Positions 11,301 to 22,776 of a stretch of 64,000 nt of DNA are shown in pieces. Source of the DNA: Clytia hemisphaerica. Lineage: Eukaryota; Cnidaria; Hydrozoa; Leptothecata; Clytiidae. The notes under the pieces were generated by a model. The model worked only from the letters and a program-made list of their open reading frames with translations. It made no database searches and had not been told where the DNA came from. The stretch's first letter is position 1. Every line of letters begins with the position of its first letter. The stretch lies in the NCBI GenBank assembly GCA_902728285.1, contig CACVBU010000784.1:62001-126000 (forward strand), written 5' to 3'. The position numbers were made by a program, and so were the translations under genes.

Positions 11301-13327
11301 AATCCACTGAAGGTTAGGTAGTCACATTACATTGCACCCATTACTTGAACATTACTCGATGATCTAGAGGATGCACAAAATGTAGAATAGATCAACGTAA
11401 CTTTGATTTCAGAAGGAAAGGATAGATCAACGTAACTTTGATTCCAGAAGGAAAGGAATACCTCATAAAAGCAGGAGTGTAGCTGTATGTGATATTAGCC
11501 ACCATATTGTATACGAAAGGAAGACGACGTGAGGAGCCACTTGCCGACCAATCCGAGAAGAAGTCATTCAATAAACCTTGATCACCACCTGAAAAAAGAA
11601 GTTGGAAGATTTGGATATCTCATACCAATGGAAATCCTGGAAATCCGAAGAAATTTCTCAGAAGAAAGTCCATGGACATCTAACAAAATGTTAATTTAAT
11701 AAAGTTTATGGCTTTTATCACTTCGAAAATAAGGGTGCCTTAAAGTTTCAAAGTCGCTCTGATAGATAGAATCTTAGCGGGTTTTCAAGTTTTTTTTGGC
11801 TGTTTTTCCGGTCGCTCAACACATTTTTTATAAGCAACTCCAATTTTGTGGTCAGTGCTGGGGTTGCTCATTTTCGGAAAAATCTGCTTTGACTACCACT
11901 ACTATTATGACACAATGATGTTTGTTGGGTCAAGGGCTATCGTTTACATGGTTAGGTTATCGAAAAAGATTTTACTTTGCGAGACAGTGAAAAAAATCAG
12001 CTAGTTTGAGCCCTCGAGCCTTAGCAACCTGTTATGTGATATAGAAGAAAATGTGTAGTGTTTTCTTTTTTATCTACAGTAATAAGATTCATAAGCTGGC
12101 AATATTATTATTGGAATAAGGCGGGTAAACACACTGCTTAAAAACAAATTTAAATCGAAATCGTTTTCAAGGTTCTCTATGTTGATTAAAGGAAGGAAAG
12201 TAATTACCATCGAAGCTACCCATCTTTTTTGCAAACTCGAGCAATTTGTGGTAGGTATCAACATTAGGTTTGAAAACGAAAACACCTGTGTTGAAACAGT
12301 CAGGCCATCCGACATCAGGGGCAGCAGAAAGTTCTTCCCGCTCGAATAAATCGTCAACGTTTTGAAGAACCATAGTGTCTGCATCAAGAAAAACGCATTT
12401 TTCATATTGTTTTAGAGTCCATGCTCGTAATTTGGTGAAGGTACATCCTAGTTCTGGTCTAGCAAGAATGGCAAGTCTCTCCTCGTCTCCACTTTCAAGC
12501 AGATTTACGTCGATAATCTCATCCCAATACTGCTTTAAGCCATCTCTAAGATACAAAAGTTAAAATCATCATCTTTTCAATAAATGCGCGATAAGTAAAA
12601 TGCGTATGCATTACGCCAAGCATCAATTTAAGCCGAGGTAGAACTATTTTTACATCGGTACATATCAATACTTTTCACGTCAGCACATAACAGATTAAAA
12701 AACTCATTTTTAGTCCTCGAACAGCCTAATGCTAAGTTAAAAACGAAAGAAAGAAAATCCTCTTTTTCTTTTCAAAAGATAAATTCTCATTACTAAAAAT
12801 TGCAATTTCTGTGGTGATTAAGGTGAATAACTACAAGAAAGCGCTCAATACGCTATTTTTATGCTCAAAATTTTCACAAAAATTCCGTCTTTGCTTGAGG
12901 TATGTACTTCATGTCAAATTCAGAGTTGAATTTTTCGCGGTGATTAAATTTCGCGATTGACATTTTTCGAGTTTTGATAAAAAGGATGACATCCTAATCC
13001 GCGAAATTTTATCCCCGCGAAAACTTACCCCATTAAAGGAAAAAAGCGTGTAAGTTGTAGAGCAAAACATAAACATAAAAATCACCATTTTGTCCAATTC
13101 ACATTCTCAAAATTTGAGATTTTCTCTATAATATACAACAAATTTAAAGTACAGGGAAACAGTGTTATAAAGGATAAAGCTTCTCACCTAACATGAGAGG
13201 AGACATGATCTGTTACCATCAGCACGCATTTGCGAGTTGTTCCACTTCTTTTGAGGGATTTGCCCAATACATCTGCGCCACGTGCATAGTCGTCGTTGGT
13301 TATCAAACTCACGAAAGCTTCAGACAT
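8310..13327 (-). CDS. GYG1: Glycogenin (glycosyltransferase family 8), five exons
   Basis: Glycogenin starts glycogen synthesis in the cytosol by transferring glucose from UDP-glucose to its own tyrosine and then extending a short primer for glycogen synthase. Coding exons (minus strand): 13327-13188, 12545-12208, 11588-11462, 11097-10926, 8546-8310. All introns are GT/AG, the phases agree, and the total is 1014 nt, 337 residues. The start [20 protein letters not shown] matches the family N-terminus. DADT at 101-104 is the Mn-binding DxD motif. [20 protein letters not shown] is the conserved donor-site region, and GGDQG follows at 160-164. ITYSYTPAF carries Tyr194, aligned with the autoglucosylated tyrosine of animal glycogenin-1. 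HFLGAIKPW follows. The last exon carries WEQG (285-288), then DYQG and FDNI, the glycogen-synthase-binding motif, plus about 30 extra residues. Human GYG1 has 350; the linker before the last exon is short here, so an extra exon in the 2.4-kb intron 4 cannot be excluded. Non-coding 5' exons are not resolved. Confidence 0.93.
9098..10279. mobile_element. TGGACCTACC family TIR element, copy 1 (in glycogenin intron 4)
   Basis: It starts TGGACCTACC and ends GGTAGGTCCA, the inverted complement. The 3' part is diagnostic of the family: TCGGGCTCCGTCACATTCGA, then an AATCTCGAGAAAAG block, a short GAAC microsatellite and ATTTATAGGACCTCCACCGG. The interior is internally duplicated (about 9315-9640 resembles 9825-10135). 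No transposase is encoded, so it is a non-autonomous element. Confidence 0.8.
10155..10242. repeat. (AACG)22 microsatellite
   Basis: Twenty-two uninterrupted AACG units, 88 bp, inside the 3' part of the TGGACCTACC element and within glycogenin intron 4. The same position carries only a few units in the other copies of this element. Confidence 0.97.
11387..11456. repeat. 35-bp tandem duplication abutting a glycogenin splice donor
   Basis: The unit starting ATAGATCAACGTAACTTTGA is present twice with period 35 (starts 11387 and 11422), differing at one base. It lies in intron 3, ending about 5 bp from the minus-strand donor at 11461-11460. Confidence 0.9.
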
Positions 13328-14626
13328 TTTCTAGTGATTTAAAAGAAATTATGAAAAGTATTGTATTAAGGAGTTCTTACGAAAGTATAAATAAGAACTA
13401 ATGCACTTGAAATTCATTGCAAAGTCCATAAATTAAAAAAAAAGACTCGCAACCTTAAAAAAATTAAACTGGAAAGACTGGCTACGATATTCTTTCATAA
13501 TAGCATGATCATCTCATTCTTTTTCATATCTTTAGCAATAGTTGCTGAAAATAAAACATGATCTTTCATAATCTCTGACAAAAAGTAGCTTAATAAGATT
13601 ATTGCCAACTTTACTTTTTTCATTGGTTTCAAATTTCTGATTTCAATTTCATGTCAACATGACAGCTGTAAAACTAAAAGTTCCATTGTAAATGCAAAAC
13701 CACCTTTAGTTCAGGATTTCATAAGTTTGATTAAAAGTTATAACAAATTACTTTGCTTAGGAATGAATGTGCTAACTTCTCACTACACATTCATAAAAAA
13801 TATTACTTGTTCTCTCTTGATCGTCTAAATGGACGTGTACATTTTTTAAAACGTACTCTACGTACTACTAAACTGCTATTTCCTAGGTGTTGGGTGTTGT
13901 CACTTTATTACTTTACACTTTCACACTACATCTTAATATTTTGTGACAAACAAAAAAACGTCTTGGGATAAAGAGTCTACCTATGCATACTGCAAACTGA
14001 GTCCTCTACCTCATTTCAAAGGGGAGAAAAGCTGCGCAAAAAAATGAATAACTGAGTGCACAGGGAGTGCACACCCTCGAAAAATTGTACTTTTTACTCA
14101 TTTTCTTGAATCTACGATGATACTTTTCTTGCTTAATGTTTTCTGTAATCTGCAGGGACCACAAAACAATTTGCAATGTTTTTAATAAAATACAAACCTT
14201 AAATAGTAATTGGTTGATCAGTACAATCCCTTCCATCTTACCTAAAGAATACCCTCGAAAAATTTCATAGACCTGTGATAGTTAGAAAGTTTGGCACAAA
14301 ATTGTATTTTTTGGAATTTTTCCATGATTGATTTAGTAGTGCATTTTAACGAACATGTCCAAATGTTTTAACTTGTCATGCACTAAGTCAAAAAAAAATC
14401 AGGGAAAAATTAAAGGATTTTACTGAAACTTGATCTATGTATGTTTAAGCAAAGTGCACAGTAAACTTAAGAAGAGCCAAAATAACAATAGTGAGGTAAA
14501 TGTTCCTATCTGTTATGAAGGTTGAAAATTTTGTGATGACGTCATGGTAAGCCTTTCCAGACAAAACTTAAAGGCTTGTAATTTTCATCTGATAGGTGGC
14601 CGGGTGACATAATTTGGTGCTGCTGT
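13328..14626. other. Upstream flank of glycogenin; no gene seen
   Basis: AT-rich sequence holding the expected 5' UTR and promoter of glycogenin. I cannot place a TATA box or first non-coding exon with confidence. The small frames at 13753-13971 and 14006-14236 match nothing I recognise. Confidence 0.35.
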
Positions 14627-14699
14627 TTGAAATTAAGTTTTAGACCCTCTAAGGGTCATCTGTGCCAAATCTCATGTTTTTATCACCATCTGAAGTTTT

Positions 14700-14889
14700 T
14701 TGTGCTAGTAGACCTCACTACAAAGGAACTTCAGCAAAAAGAAAAAGACCTGAAAAAGTCATTAAATGATTTAAAGCCTAATATTAAAGCATTCAATTCA
14801 ATAAAGAAAAATTCAAGGTATTTCTTCTCCTATGCAAAAAGAAATACAGCAATAGCTGAAATCCTATCTAAACACAATTCAGTGCTCTG
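14700..14889 (+). mobile_element. Probable non-LTR ORF2 linker remnant
   Basis: The frame encodes a lysine-rich helical stretch, LTTKELQQKEKDLKKSLNDL, followed by KPNIKAFNSIKKNSRYFFSY and AKRNT. A helical KK segment leading into IKKNSRYFFSYAKR is typical of the linker between the endonuclease and RT domains of non-LTR retrotransposons. The frame is cut off at the left inverted repeat of the 3.3-kb element at 14875, which supplies its stop. Resemblance only; the neighbouring domains are missing. Confidence 0.5.
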
Positions 14890-15104
14890 AAACCAGCTGA
14901 GCTCTAACTTGGTAAAAATCATCCCTCAAAAAATGACTAAAATTTGGGATATTTTGGCCCATTGGCAAACTTCATAGGGGTCTAGGTCACTGAATTTGTT
15001 GTAATATAAGGGTAATGATGACTCTGTCCTATCAAAACCATGAAAATAGGTGAAAAAAGTTGTCAAATGTGCTTTTTTGAGCCAAGAAGGCTTTTTTTCT
15101 CATT

Positions 15105-15824
15105 TGTGACCCTCCAAACGATTTGGAGTACATTAAAAACGAGACCGGTCATGGTGCGGTCATGCTCGTGCCGCTTTCCTACTGGTTAATTGTGCGTGTA
15201 AAAGTTGAAAAAAGCGGCCAGAAGACCGCACAGTACCGTATGGTCCGTGCGTACAAAACGTCGACTAAAGCGGACGATGGTGCGGTCCGCGCCGACTAAA
15301 GCGGACGATAGTGCGGTCCCCGCCGTTTGTTTATATTTCTTTCGGTTGCCATAAGAATTTCAGCCTCGAGTTCAAGCAAGCAAAACAACAACTTGTTTCT
15401 GGACACACAAAAAGAACTTGCAATGTTCGATGTTCGATGCTCACATGTGAATTCTTGAGTTCAACTTTGTTTATTTTGCCGAACGTTATAAAATTGGCGA
15501 ACAGTCATGTAAAAAACCATTCCGTAAAATGTATGCTATTTGTTATGATTTCTCGTTTGCCGGTAAACGTTTCGAACGGCAAAATGTCCGCACCATGACC
15601 GCACTGAATACCGCACTTATTCAAATGGTGCTCTTTAGTGACCGATCGAGTGCGTTTGAATAGATTTTTAGAAAAGATTTTTGGATGATTTCTGGCCGAT
15701 ACAAAGGTATCATTTTACCGCACGGTAAATCGTTTCGCCGCTTTTTTGCCGCACATTTTATCGATCTGTCTGCACCAAGACAGGTCTCATTTTTAATGTA
15801 CTCCAAATCGCTTGGGGGGTCACA
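15105..15824. mobile_element. TIR element, 720 bp, GGTGCGGTC-rich
   Basis: The left end TGTGACCCTCCAAACGATTT and the right end are inverted copies over at least 50 bp, extending through GGAGTACATTAAAAA and GAGACC. Repeated GTGCGGTC and CCGCAC words (15160-15320, 15590-15620, 15710-15750) give it a GC-richer interior. Small frames inside are not recognisable proteins. Confidence 0.75.
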
Positions 15825-16055
15825 TTTTCTTAACCAGAGCTGAGGTCATTTTATTGCATCCAGTAATTGGCAGTTAGAAAATAAATTTGATCTGAAAATC
15901 ATAATTCCTCATCACATTTCAGAAGGGTTTCTAGGAAAATCAAATAAATGGTACTCTTTGATAACTTAAAGAGGCTGAAATTTCACTCAAATGACTTCTA
16001 ACTCCCCTGAAGCCTTAATTTTGTAAAATTGACTTTAAAAGTATATACATTTTTG

Positions 16056-17589
16056 GCGGTTAGTGTAAAACACAGGTCACAGGTCACAGGTCACAGGTCA
16101 GTGTTGACAGGTCAGCTTCAATTACTGTAAAACACAAAGAAAATGCTTGAAAAAAAGCTGTTAATGTCAAAAATATAATTCCAAAGGTATTTTATTGATC
16201 TAGAACTATTTTAAAGCTAAAAATCTACCCACGTGCATACTATGTGATTTCGCGTTTTATACCGTGTATAACAGAGACCTGTAATATACTTGTATTATAT
16301 ATTACATCTATATCACACATGAAAAATATTGTCTTTTCAATGTTATACGCATGTTACATATGTTATATACAAAGAATAAAGAAATATTCGAATATCGATC
16401 TCACCTTTGCTTTAAACAGCCCTCTAACAGGAAAATAGCTATTTCACAATCACTATGTCATATCTCATTTTATCTCCTGCATCACCTTGGGTATGATAAC
16501 AAGAATTGATGAAAATAGCGTCAATGGGATTATATTTTACAAATGTTTCGATATTTTTATCCCCTGCTTTGTATTTTTGATAAAATGACGTCACTATTTT
16601 CATCTCTCTAACAGTTACATCAATATGCCTTCTTACCTGTCTTTAAAAATATAAATAAAAGAATCACGGAAAAGGATGCGAAAAAAAAAGACATAGTGTG
16701 AGAACAGAGTAATCAAACTCATTAGAAAAAGTACCATTAGAAATCATAAAAAATCAACCTGAATAAATGCAATCGAAATTCCAGAGAACTTCATAATTCC
16801 CCAAACAACATTACATTACTTTGTCAAACACCATCACATAAATTTTACAATTACGTTAGAGTAGACTACGCTCGCCCCCGGAGAGGTTTATTTGGAAAGG
16901 GTAATTATATTTTATTGTTCGGTTCTTTTTTAAAGATTCGCCGGGTTGGAAAAGTATGAATTTCTTTGTACATATTTTACCTACCCCAAATATTTAGGAG
17001 GCTGAGTTTTAAACGAATGGTCAAGTTGAAACGAACGATAAATGTATCAAGGTCTGTTTTATTTACCCCCTGGTGACTTAACAAAAGAGACTTAACTCGA
17101 TGTTACAATCCAATTATTCAAAGTCTCGGCCTTTTTATAATGAGCGAGACATGCGTTCTCTGATTACGCAATTTTCATATTGACATTTTCGAGGCATTTT
17201 GATGTAACTGTCTAAAACAGCTCTCTTGGATTATTTATTGTTTTCAAAACCTGTCAATCTATATCCACTTGCAGCGTCAGCATCATACATAAAGAATATT
17301 TTATTGTTAATTGGTGTACAAAACCTCATACTTTGAGATAACATCATTATTTACATAATTTAAGTGTCATTTGTTGTCAATATTTGGGGTTGATGATTTG
17401 TCGTTTTAGTCTTCTAAATAAATTATGACTTATAACTTAATAGTTTGATAATATATTTACATTACATATTATAATATGTTATGAGTTGTATGTTACGAGT
17501 GCGTTACAGTTTTCCGGTCTGTAATTTGTATGACCTGTAACCTGTGACTCATGACCTGTGACCCGTGACCTGTGTTTTACACTAACCGC
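16056..17589. mobile_element. TIR element, 1534 bp, with 7-bp target duplication
   Basis: The ends are GCGGTTAGTGTAAAACACAG and its inverted complement, then AGGTCACAGGTCAC-type tandem heptamers inside both ends (16071-16100 and 17525-17572). The direct repeat ATTTTTG flanks it exactly (16049-16055 and 17590-17596). The interior has no transposase frame. It lies inside the 3.3-kb outer element, so it inserted later. Confidence 0.8.
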
Positions 17590-18554
17590 ATTTTTGGCTG
17601 AGATTTTTGCCCAAAATGAGTACCCATGATTCCTGGTTCCAGATTTTGTGAAAGCATCATATGGATAGTGCAACAATTCATCAGAAGTTTGAGCCCTACA
17701 CCTTTCGTATAAAGATAAGGCCAAGTTTAAAGTCTTTCGTAACTCTAAAATCCTAAAAATCATGACAATGTTGCTCAATAAGATAATTTTTGCTCAAGAT
17801 TGAACACAAAATGAGCCCAGTTTTTACTATTGAATGCAGTTAAATGAGGCTTAGGAATATTTTGACTTTTGGACTTATCTCCAAGTATTTAAGGGTAGAC
17901 AAGTTGATAGCAAAATTGCTAGCCCTAATCTTTACAAGAAAGATTTAGGACTCCAAGTTCTGATAAATTGTTGCACTGTCTATACTTTAGTGCTTTAACC
18001 TCATTTTACCAGTGCCACAACAGCATATGTGCTAATGTTTTTAACTTTCCTATTTCATCCCTTATGTTTAAAATCACAAAGATGTACATAATACAGAAAC
18101 CTGCCCAATTGGAAATTCTAGAAATGTATTTGGATGTTGTATATATTATATATGAGCTGGTTTCAGAACACTGAATTGAAGTGAACCCACAGTGTCACCC
18201 AAACTTTTTTCTAGTTAAGGTTATATCTAACTCTAATAGTATAATTTAGACTTAATAAAGATGTATACTATTTAGCTAAGTTGCAAAAAAACATGTTAAA
18301 CTACAGTATGATAGTATTTCCCAGATGACTTTTCAGATTTCCCAAGGCAATAAATATATTTTGTTATCAAAGGCGAAAATATAAACACCTACATTATTCC
18401 CAAGAGCAATTATAAAATGACAAATTTTTTCTCATTGTTGGATGAAAACTGGCAAAACAAAAAGAAACAACTAATTGTAGTGTTTTGACAGAGAAAGTAG
18501 CTGTAGAATCTGATTAGATGTGTTCAAACGAGCAGCAACAAAGATTTTTTGTCT

Positions 18555-18732
18555 AAGTCTAAAATCGATAAAATCAATTATCAATTAAAATCGATAGCTA
18601 ATCGATGGGTAATCGATTGATTAAATATAGATTAAAAACAATCATTGATAGCTAATTGATACTGGTAACAATTTTTTAGCAATCAATTAAATTATCACCA
18701 TAGATTTTAATCAATAATATCGATTAGTATAT
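18555..18732. repeat. ATCGAT-rich low-complexity repeat
   Basis: Dense AATCGATA and TCAATTA words. The same vocabulary recurs at 20100-20175 and 20735-20785, flanking later insertions, which suggests one older repeat broken into pieces. Confidence 0.6.
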
Positions 18733-18881
18733 GTAATCACATGATAACGAGTGCAATTCGAATATAATTGCACGAGTGATTTTTTTGTTATTAATTTTCC
18801 AAGTCTGAAAGGACGAGGAAAATTCGAAACAAAAAAATCACGAGTTAAATTTTCGAATTGTACGAGTTATTATGTGATTAC
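18733..18881. repeat. Imperfect palindrome, about 149 bp
   Basis: GTAATCACATGATAACGAGT at the left is answered by the inverted ACGAGTTATTATGTGATTAC at the right, with GTGCAATTCGAA/TTCGAATTGT arms and a GGAAAATTCG/AATTTTCC core. A related CACATGATACGAGTGCAATT word occurs at about 28298-28320. Probably a small MITE or hairpin repeat. Confidence 0.65.
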
Positions 18882-19094
18882 GAGCTAATCGCACAATCAG
18901 GCACAATGGCTTTCACTACTTTTTCCCAGTTAGGAAAGTAAATTACAGAAATTATGACTGAGATTTTTATATTTTTCTCTTCTCTATGTGTCTTTCTTTT
19001 ATTGTTGTTTATTGATTTTCTTTCTCACAAAATAAATTTTGAACGCAATTAAAACGTTTGATGCAAAAAAATGTAAGAACAAGCGATACTTTTA

Positions 19095-19947
19095 TGGACC
19101 TACCTGGTTATCAAACTAATCAGTGAACATTGAAACACATAAGACATAACTGGTCAAAATACAAAAAAAAATAAAGAAAATGAAAGCATATCTATTGAGA
19201 GAAACTATCAACACTATTGAAAAAGATTTTTGAAAAAGAAATAAAAAAGCTATTAAGCGCTTTTCTTTATAAAAACCACTATCAGAAAAATGCACAGCTT
19301 AATAAATAAGGTTTCCAGAAAACTCAAACCGTCGCACTCTACCGTGACATTTTCTTCTGTTAGAAAAAATAATAATAAAACAATTTGGCTGATAACATTG
19401 ATATATGCTCATAAATAGTGATTCTTATAGATAAAGATTCGTTTTTCAGCCAAAAAAATAATAAGTGTTTACAGAAAACTCAAATCATTACCCTCCACCG
19501 TGACATTTTCATCGTAAAAAAACTAATAAAAATAATAATAATAATATGGCTAAGAACATTGATGTTTTCTTATTAAAAGTGGTTCTTATAGATAAAAATG
19601 CGATTTTTGAGCCAAAAAAATTTTTTTGCAAAAATCTGCTTGAGCCAAGCTTTAACTATGATTGTACCCTACTTTCATGCTAAAAATCAGAAAAAATTAA
19701 TGATCCAATTTTTCACAAAGTCCAAAAAACCCGTTTTTAAGCCGTTTTTTGGCCCAAATTTGCCCAAAAATTTTTTTTTTCGAAAATCGGGCTCCGTCAC
19801 ATTCGAGGGTTTATGGTTATGCACCTTTGTGCCAAAAATCAGAAAAAACTAATGAACCAATCTCGAGAAAAGCTGGTAACTAACACACTAACGAACGAAC
19901 GAACATGGGTTAATTTATAGCACCTCCACCCCACCGGGGTAGGTCCA
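19095..19947. mobile_element. TGGACCTACC family TIR element, copy 2
   Basis: TGGACCTACC at 19095 and GGTAGGTCCA at 19938-19947. It shares the TTTGGCCCAAATTTG, TCGGGCTCCGTCACATTCGA and CCACCGGGGTAGGTCC blocks of copy 1. The microsatellite site near 19885-19904 holds only about three GAAC units. Confidence 0.85.
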
Positions 19948-20188
19948 AAAAACATTCGAATCAATTTTGTAAACATTGGCGCGGTATTGAAGAGTGTGAT
20001 TAACGATTAATTGCTCTCTACAAAATGCAATTAACGATTAATTGCTCTCTTTGAGGGCGTGCCAAATAAGAAAAAATAACCCATCGTGCGATTACAGTGT
20101 TAATAATTGATAATATCGATTAATATGGATATAATCGATACTTCGACCCTTTGGATTTTTAATCGATAATATCCATGAAACTTGGGTT

Positions 20189-20700
20189 AATACACCTTTC
20201 TCGTAATTCAAACTTCTCAGAAATTGCCCGGGAAAATGTGCGCTCCACCGGTTGTGTATAAAATTGGTTGGGAGGTAAACGAACGTGCTTTTGCCTGCGA
20301 GGGGTTAGGGAAGGTTGGTTTTCAGCTTCTAACTTTTGATAGCAATCTTCTTTTGGCAAGAGATTTTCAGGGTGGTATAACATCATGAATAGATACTAAA
20401 ATCATACTAAAATTTGAGGGGGTTTTATTCGCCAGAACTTAAGAAAAGCTCAAAAAACCAACTTTCCCTAAGGAAACGTAGGTAAAAACGGGTTGTTTTT
20501 ACCTCCAGAGACCAAACAGTGGAGAGCATCAGCACACTAGTTTTATGAACTACAGGAAAGGTAGAAAACCCACTTTCCCTAACCCCTCGCAGGCAAAAAC
20601 GCGTTTCTTTACCTCCCAAACAATTTTGTACAATAACGATGGAGCGCACATTTTCCCAGGCCATATTTCTGAGAACTTTGAATTATGGGAAAGGTGTATT
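20189..20700. mobile_element. Long-TIR element, 512 bp
   Basis: The left end AATACACCTTTCTCGTAATT and the right end are inverted copies for about 150 bp, through GGGAAAATGTGCGCTCCA and TTGCCTGCGAGGGGTTAGGG. The arms cover over half the element, so it could fold into a long hairpin. It is flanked by the ATCGAT-rich repeat. Confidence 0.8.
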
Positions 20701-20855
20701 ATTTATTTATCGTTTTTAATACTATAATAGATATTTAGTCAATCGATTAATTATCGATTAGCTATAGATTTTAATCGATACAGTAGTAACGTCTGGTTTT
20801 GGCGGGACCATACGTCATGGGGAGGTGTGTACCAGTTATCATTAGCTAGTTATGT

Positions 20856-21533
20856 CCAGACGATTTCAATCGAACGGAATCGACGATCGAACCAGTCGAA
20901 CCAAATCGAACGCAATCGACCGATTGAAATTCGATTGTCGAACGCAATCGAATCTCAATCGAACGTCAAAATTCTGGGTAATATTCGATTGGTTCGATTG
21001 TTGTTCGACTGGTTCAATCGTCGATTCCGTTCGATTGAGATCGTCTGGCTTTATTCTTGCAGCTTCCCAACATCCAAGCTCTCAAACATCACAAGCCGAA
21101 TGAAATAGACCTTTTTTCAAAGAGGCCACCCTGTCGAATAATTATGTAGTCCAACAGAAAAACAATGATAAAACCATGCATAATTATTACAATATGCATG
21201 ATACAGTAATTATGCATGGCTCTATCATTGTTTTTATGGCTGGACTACATAATTATTCAATAGGACGTCCTCTTTGAAAAAAGGTCTATTACTTTCGATT
21301 TCCCGTAGAAATTATGCGATGAACAATCTGGGGGTCAATAAATCGACGATCGAACGCAATCGAACGCAATCGAACATCAATCGAACGCAATCGAATATCA
21401 ATCGAATCTGAAAGTTGCGGTAATATTCGATTGAGATTCGATTGCGTTCGACAATCGAATTTCAATCGGTCGATTGCGTTCGATTTGGTTCGACTGGTTC
21501 GATCGTCGATTCCGTTCGATTGAGATTGTCTGG
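20856..21533. mobile_element. ATCGAA-rich foldback composite with 6-bp flanking repeat
   Basis: The outer arms start CCAGACGATTTCAATCGAAC (20856) and CCAGACAATCTCAATCGAAC (inverted, ending 21533) and stay near-identical for about 105 bp, rich in AATCGAACGCAATCG words. TTATGT occurs immediately outside both ends (20850-20855 and 21534-21539). A second inverted copy of the same terminus at 21005-21048 makes 20856-21048 a smaller palindrome within the left half. A separate palindrome (21104-21290) sits in the centre. Confidence 0.75.
21104..21290. mobile_element. Near-perfect 187-bp palindrome (MITE-like)
   Basis: Arms AATAGACCTTTTTTCAAAGA and its complement run through ATAATTATGTAGTCCA and AAACAATGAT to a centre at CATGCATAATTATTACAATA. 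Only about a 20-bp region near the centre is not paired. Such a fold is typical of foldback MITEs. Confidence 0.85.
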
Positions 21534-21539
21534 TTATGT

Positions 21540-22776
21540 GAAAACCATAGTATTACTGACATTTCACTTTCACCTTGAGAATGAAGAGAGAGCTCAAAGG
21601 TGAATCATCATTTATATGTAATGGACTCCAGTGGAATGGACTGGGTTTATTATACTGATGATAGAAAGCTGTTCGTAGAATATTCACGTTTACAAAATGA
21701 TAGTGGTCTAATCACAAATTACAATTAATAAAGAAAAAAACTTACTGTTTTTTTCAGGGAATTGAGTCACTTCAAGGCGTATAATGAAGTTAACTTTCTG
21801 AAAGTGGAGCCACTCTTGTTGGATGCTTGACTGCAAAGAGTGAGGTGTGTGTGAAACTGGAAAGATACTTTAGCATGCGTTTGACACGTGAACAAAATCT
21901 AACGCCAACCTTTTTTGATGGCGGATTGGCGACTGCGCCCCCTCGAAATTTTTCGCTTTTTCCGTGCTATACACACTACTTAGACGATGCTATCGTCCGT
22001 ATAATATATTATTAACTGGTTGAAGTAAAAGCCGGTCAATACAAGAAAATGCGCTATTTTGATTGGTTCTCTTGGCCACCTTGAACGGGACTTTGTGAAA
22101 CATGGTTTTTTAGCTTCCTATGTACCTATAGATTACAGTTTGGGATGGTTTTCAGGCTGAATAGGTGATAAAACCCTAAAATTTGACCTAAAACGGGGTC
22201 TTTTGCTCAATCTTTACTAGTCGATTTTTCAAAGTGCTCAAATGAACAAACTTTTGCGCTAATCTGATAGAGCTCGAAGTGCTGAGCAAGAAAATGGGGT
22301 CATATGTTTGGTTTTGAACATCCGTTGCGGAGCTAGGGCCCGCCAAAGTCGTCAAAATGGCCGTTTTAGCCCTTTTTCTGCTGACGTCAGCATTTTTCCT
22401 TCGAATTTTTAGGCACTTTCGCTGGATAGCCCTGAAAGAGTACTTCAAGAAAATTTTATGGTTTGTTGGGTTTCAAATTGTAGATCTCGAGATAATTCAG
22501 TTGGAAGTTCTTTGAAAAGTACAATTTTTTGCTGACTCAGCACTTTTTATGGGATTTGTAAGATCTATAAATGGAATACGTAAAATATTGACCTTATCCT
22601 GCGCACAGACCTCGCAAGCTCGGTCTGTACTTCGGCTGCGGTCAATATTTTTTTTAAGTTAGATATTAGACTATTATAAAATTTGGAGAAATAAACTATA
22701 GACAAACGAAAATAGTAAACTGACAATAAATATATAAATACTCGTATAAATAGATATATAGTTAAATAAAAGCAAA
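21540..22776. other. Non-coding stretch with one strong hairpin
   Basis: No gene recognised. At 22582-22652 AAAATATTGACC and GGTCAATATTTT form an outer stem around an inner CAGACC/GGTCTG stem. The part next to 22776 (repeated ATAAATA and TATATAGTT words) is probably the 3' untranslated tail of the RT element that follows. Confidence 0.4.

Larger units (their letters stand above)
14875..18178. mobile_element. Outer inverted-repeat element (3.3 kb) containing two other TIR elements
   Basis: CAATTCAGTGCTCTGAAACC at 14875 continues with AGCT and is repeated in inverted orientation at 18155-18178 with one mismatch in 24 bp. The CAGTG start followed by a CTGAAACC block recalls hAT (Charlie-type) ends. 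No 8-bp duplication can be shown; only AATT is common to both flanks. The outer element is interrupted by the elements at 15105-15824 and 16056-17589. Without them about 1.05 kb remains, with no transposase. Confidence 0.6.

Noticed and set aside
12070..12405. 111-codon minus-strand frame overlapping glycogenin exon 2
   Set aside because: It is another frame of the glycogenin exon and its flanking intron; the glycogenin frame has the conserved residues.
15311..15598. 95-codon plus-strand frame
   Set aside because: Lies wholly within the GTGCGGTC-rich TIR element and has no resemblance to a transposase or other family.
20827..21108. Frames encoding RSNQSNQIERNRPIE-like peptides
   Set aside because: They are reading frames through the AATCGAACG-rich foldback arms, not genes.
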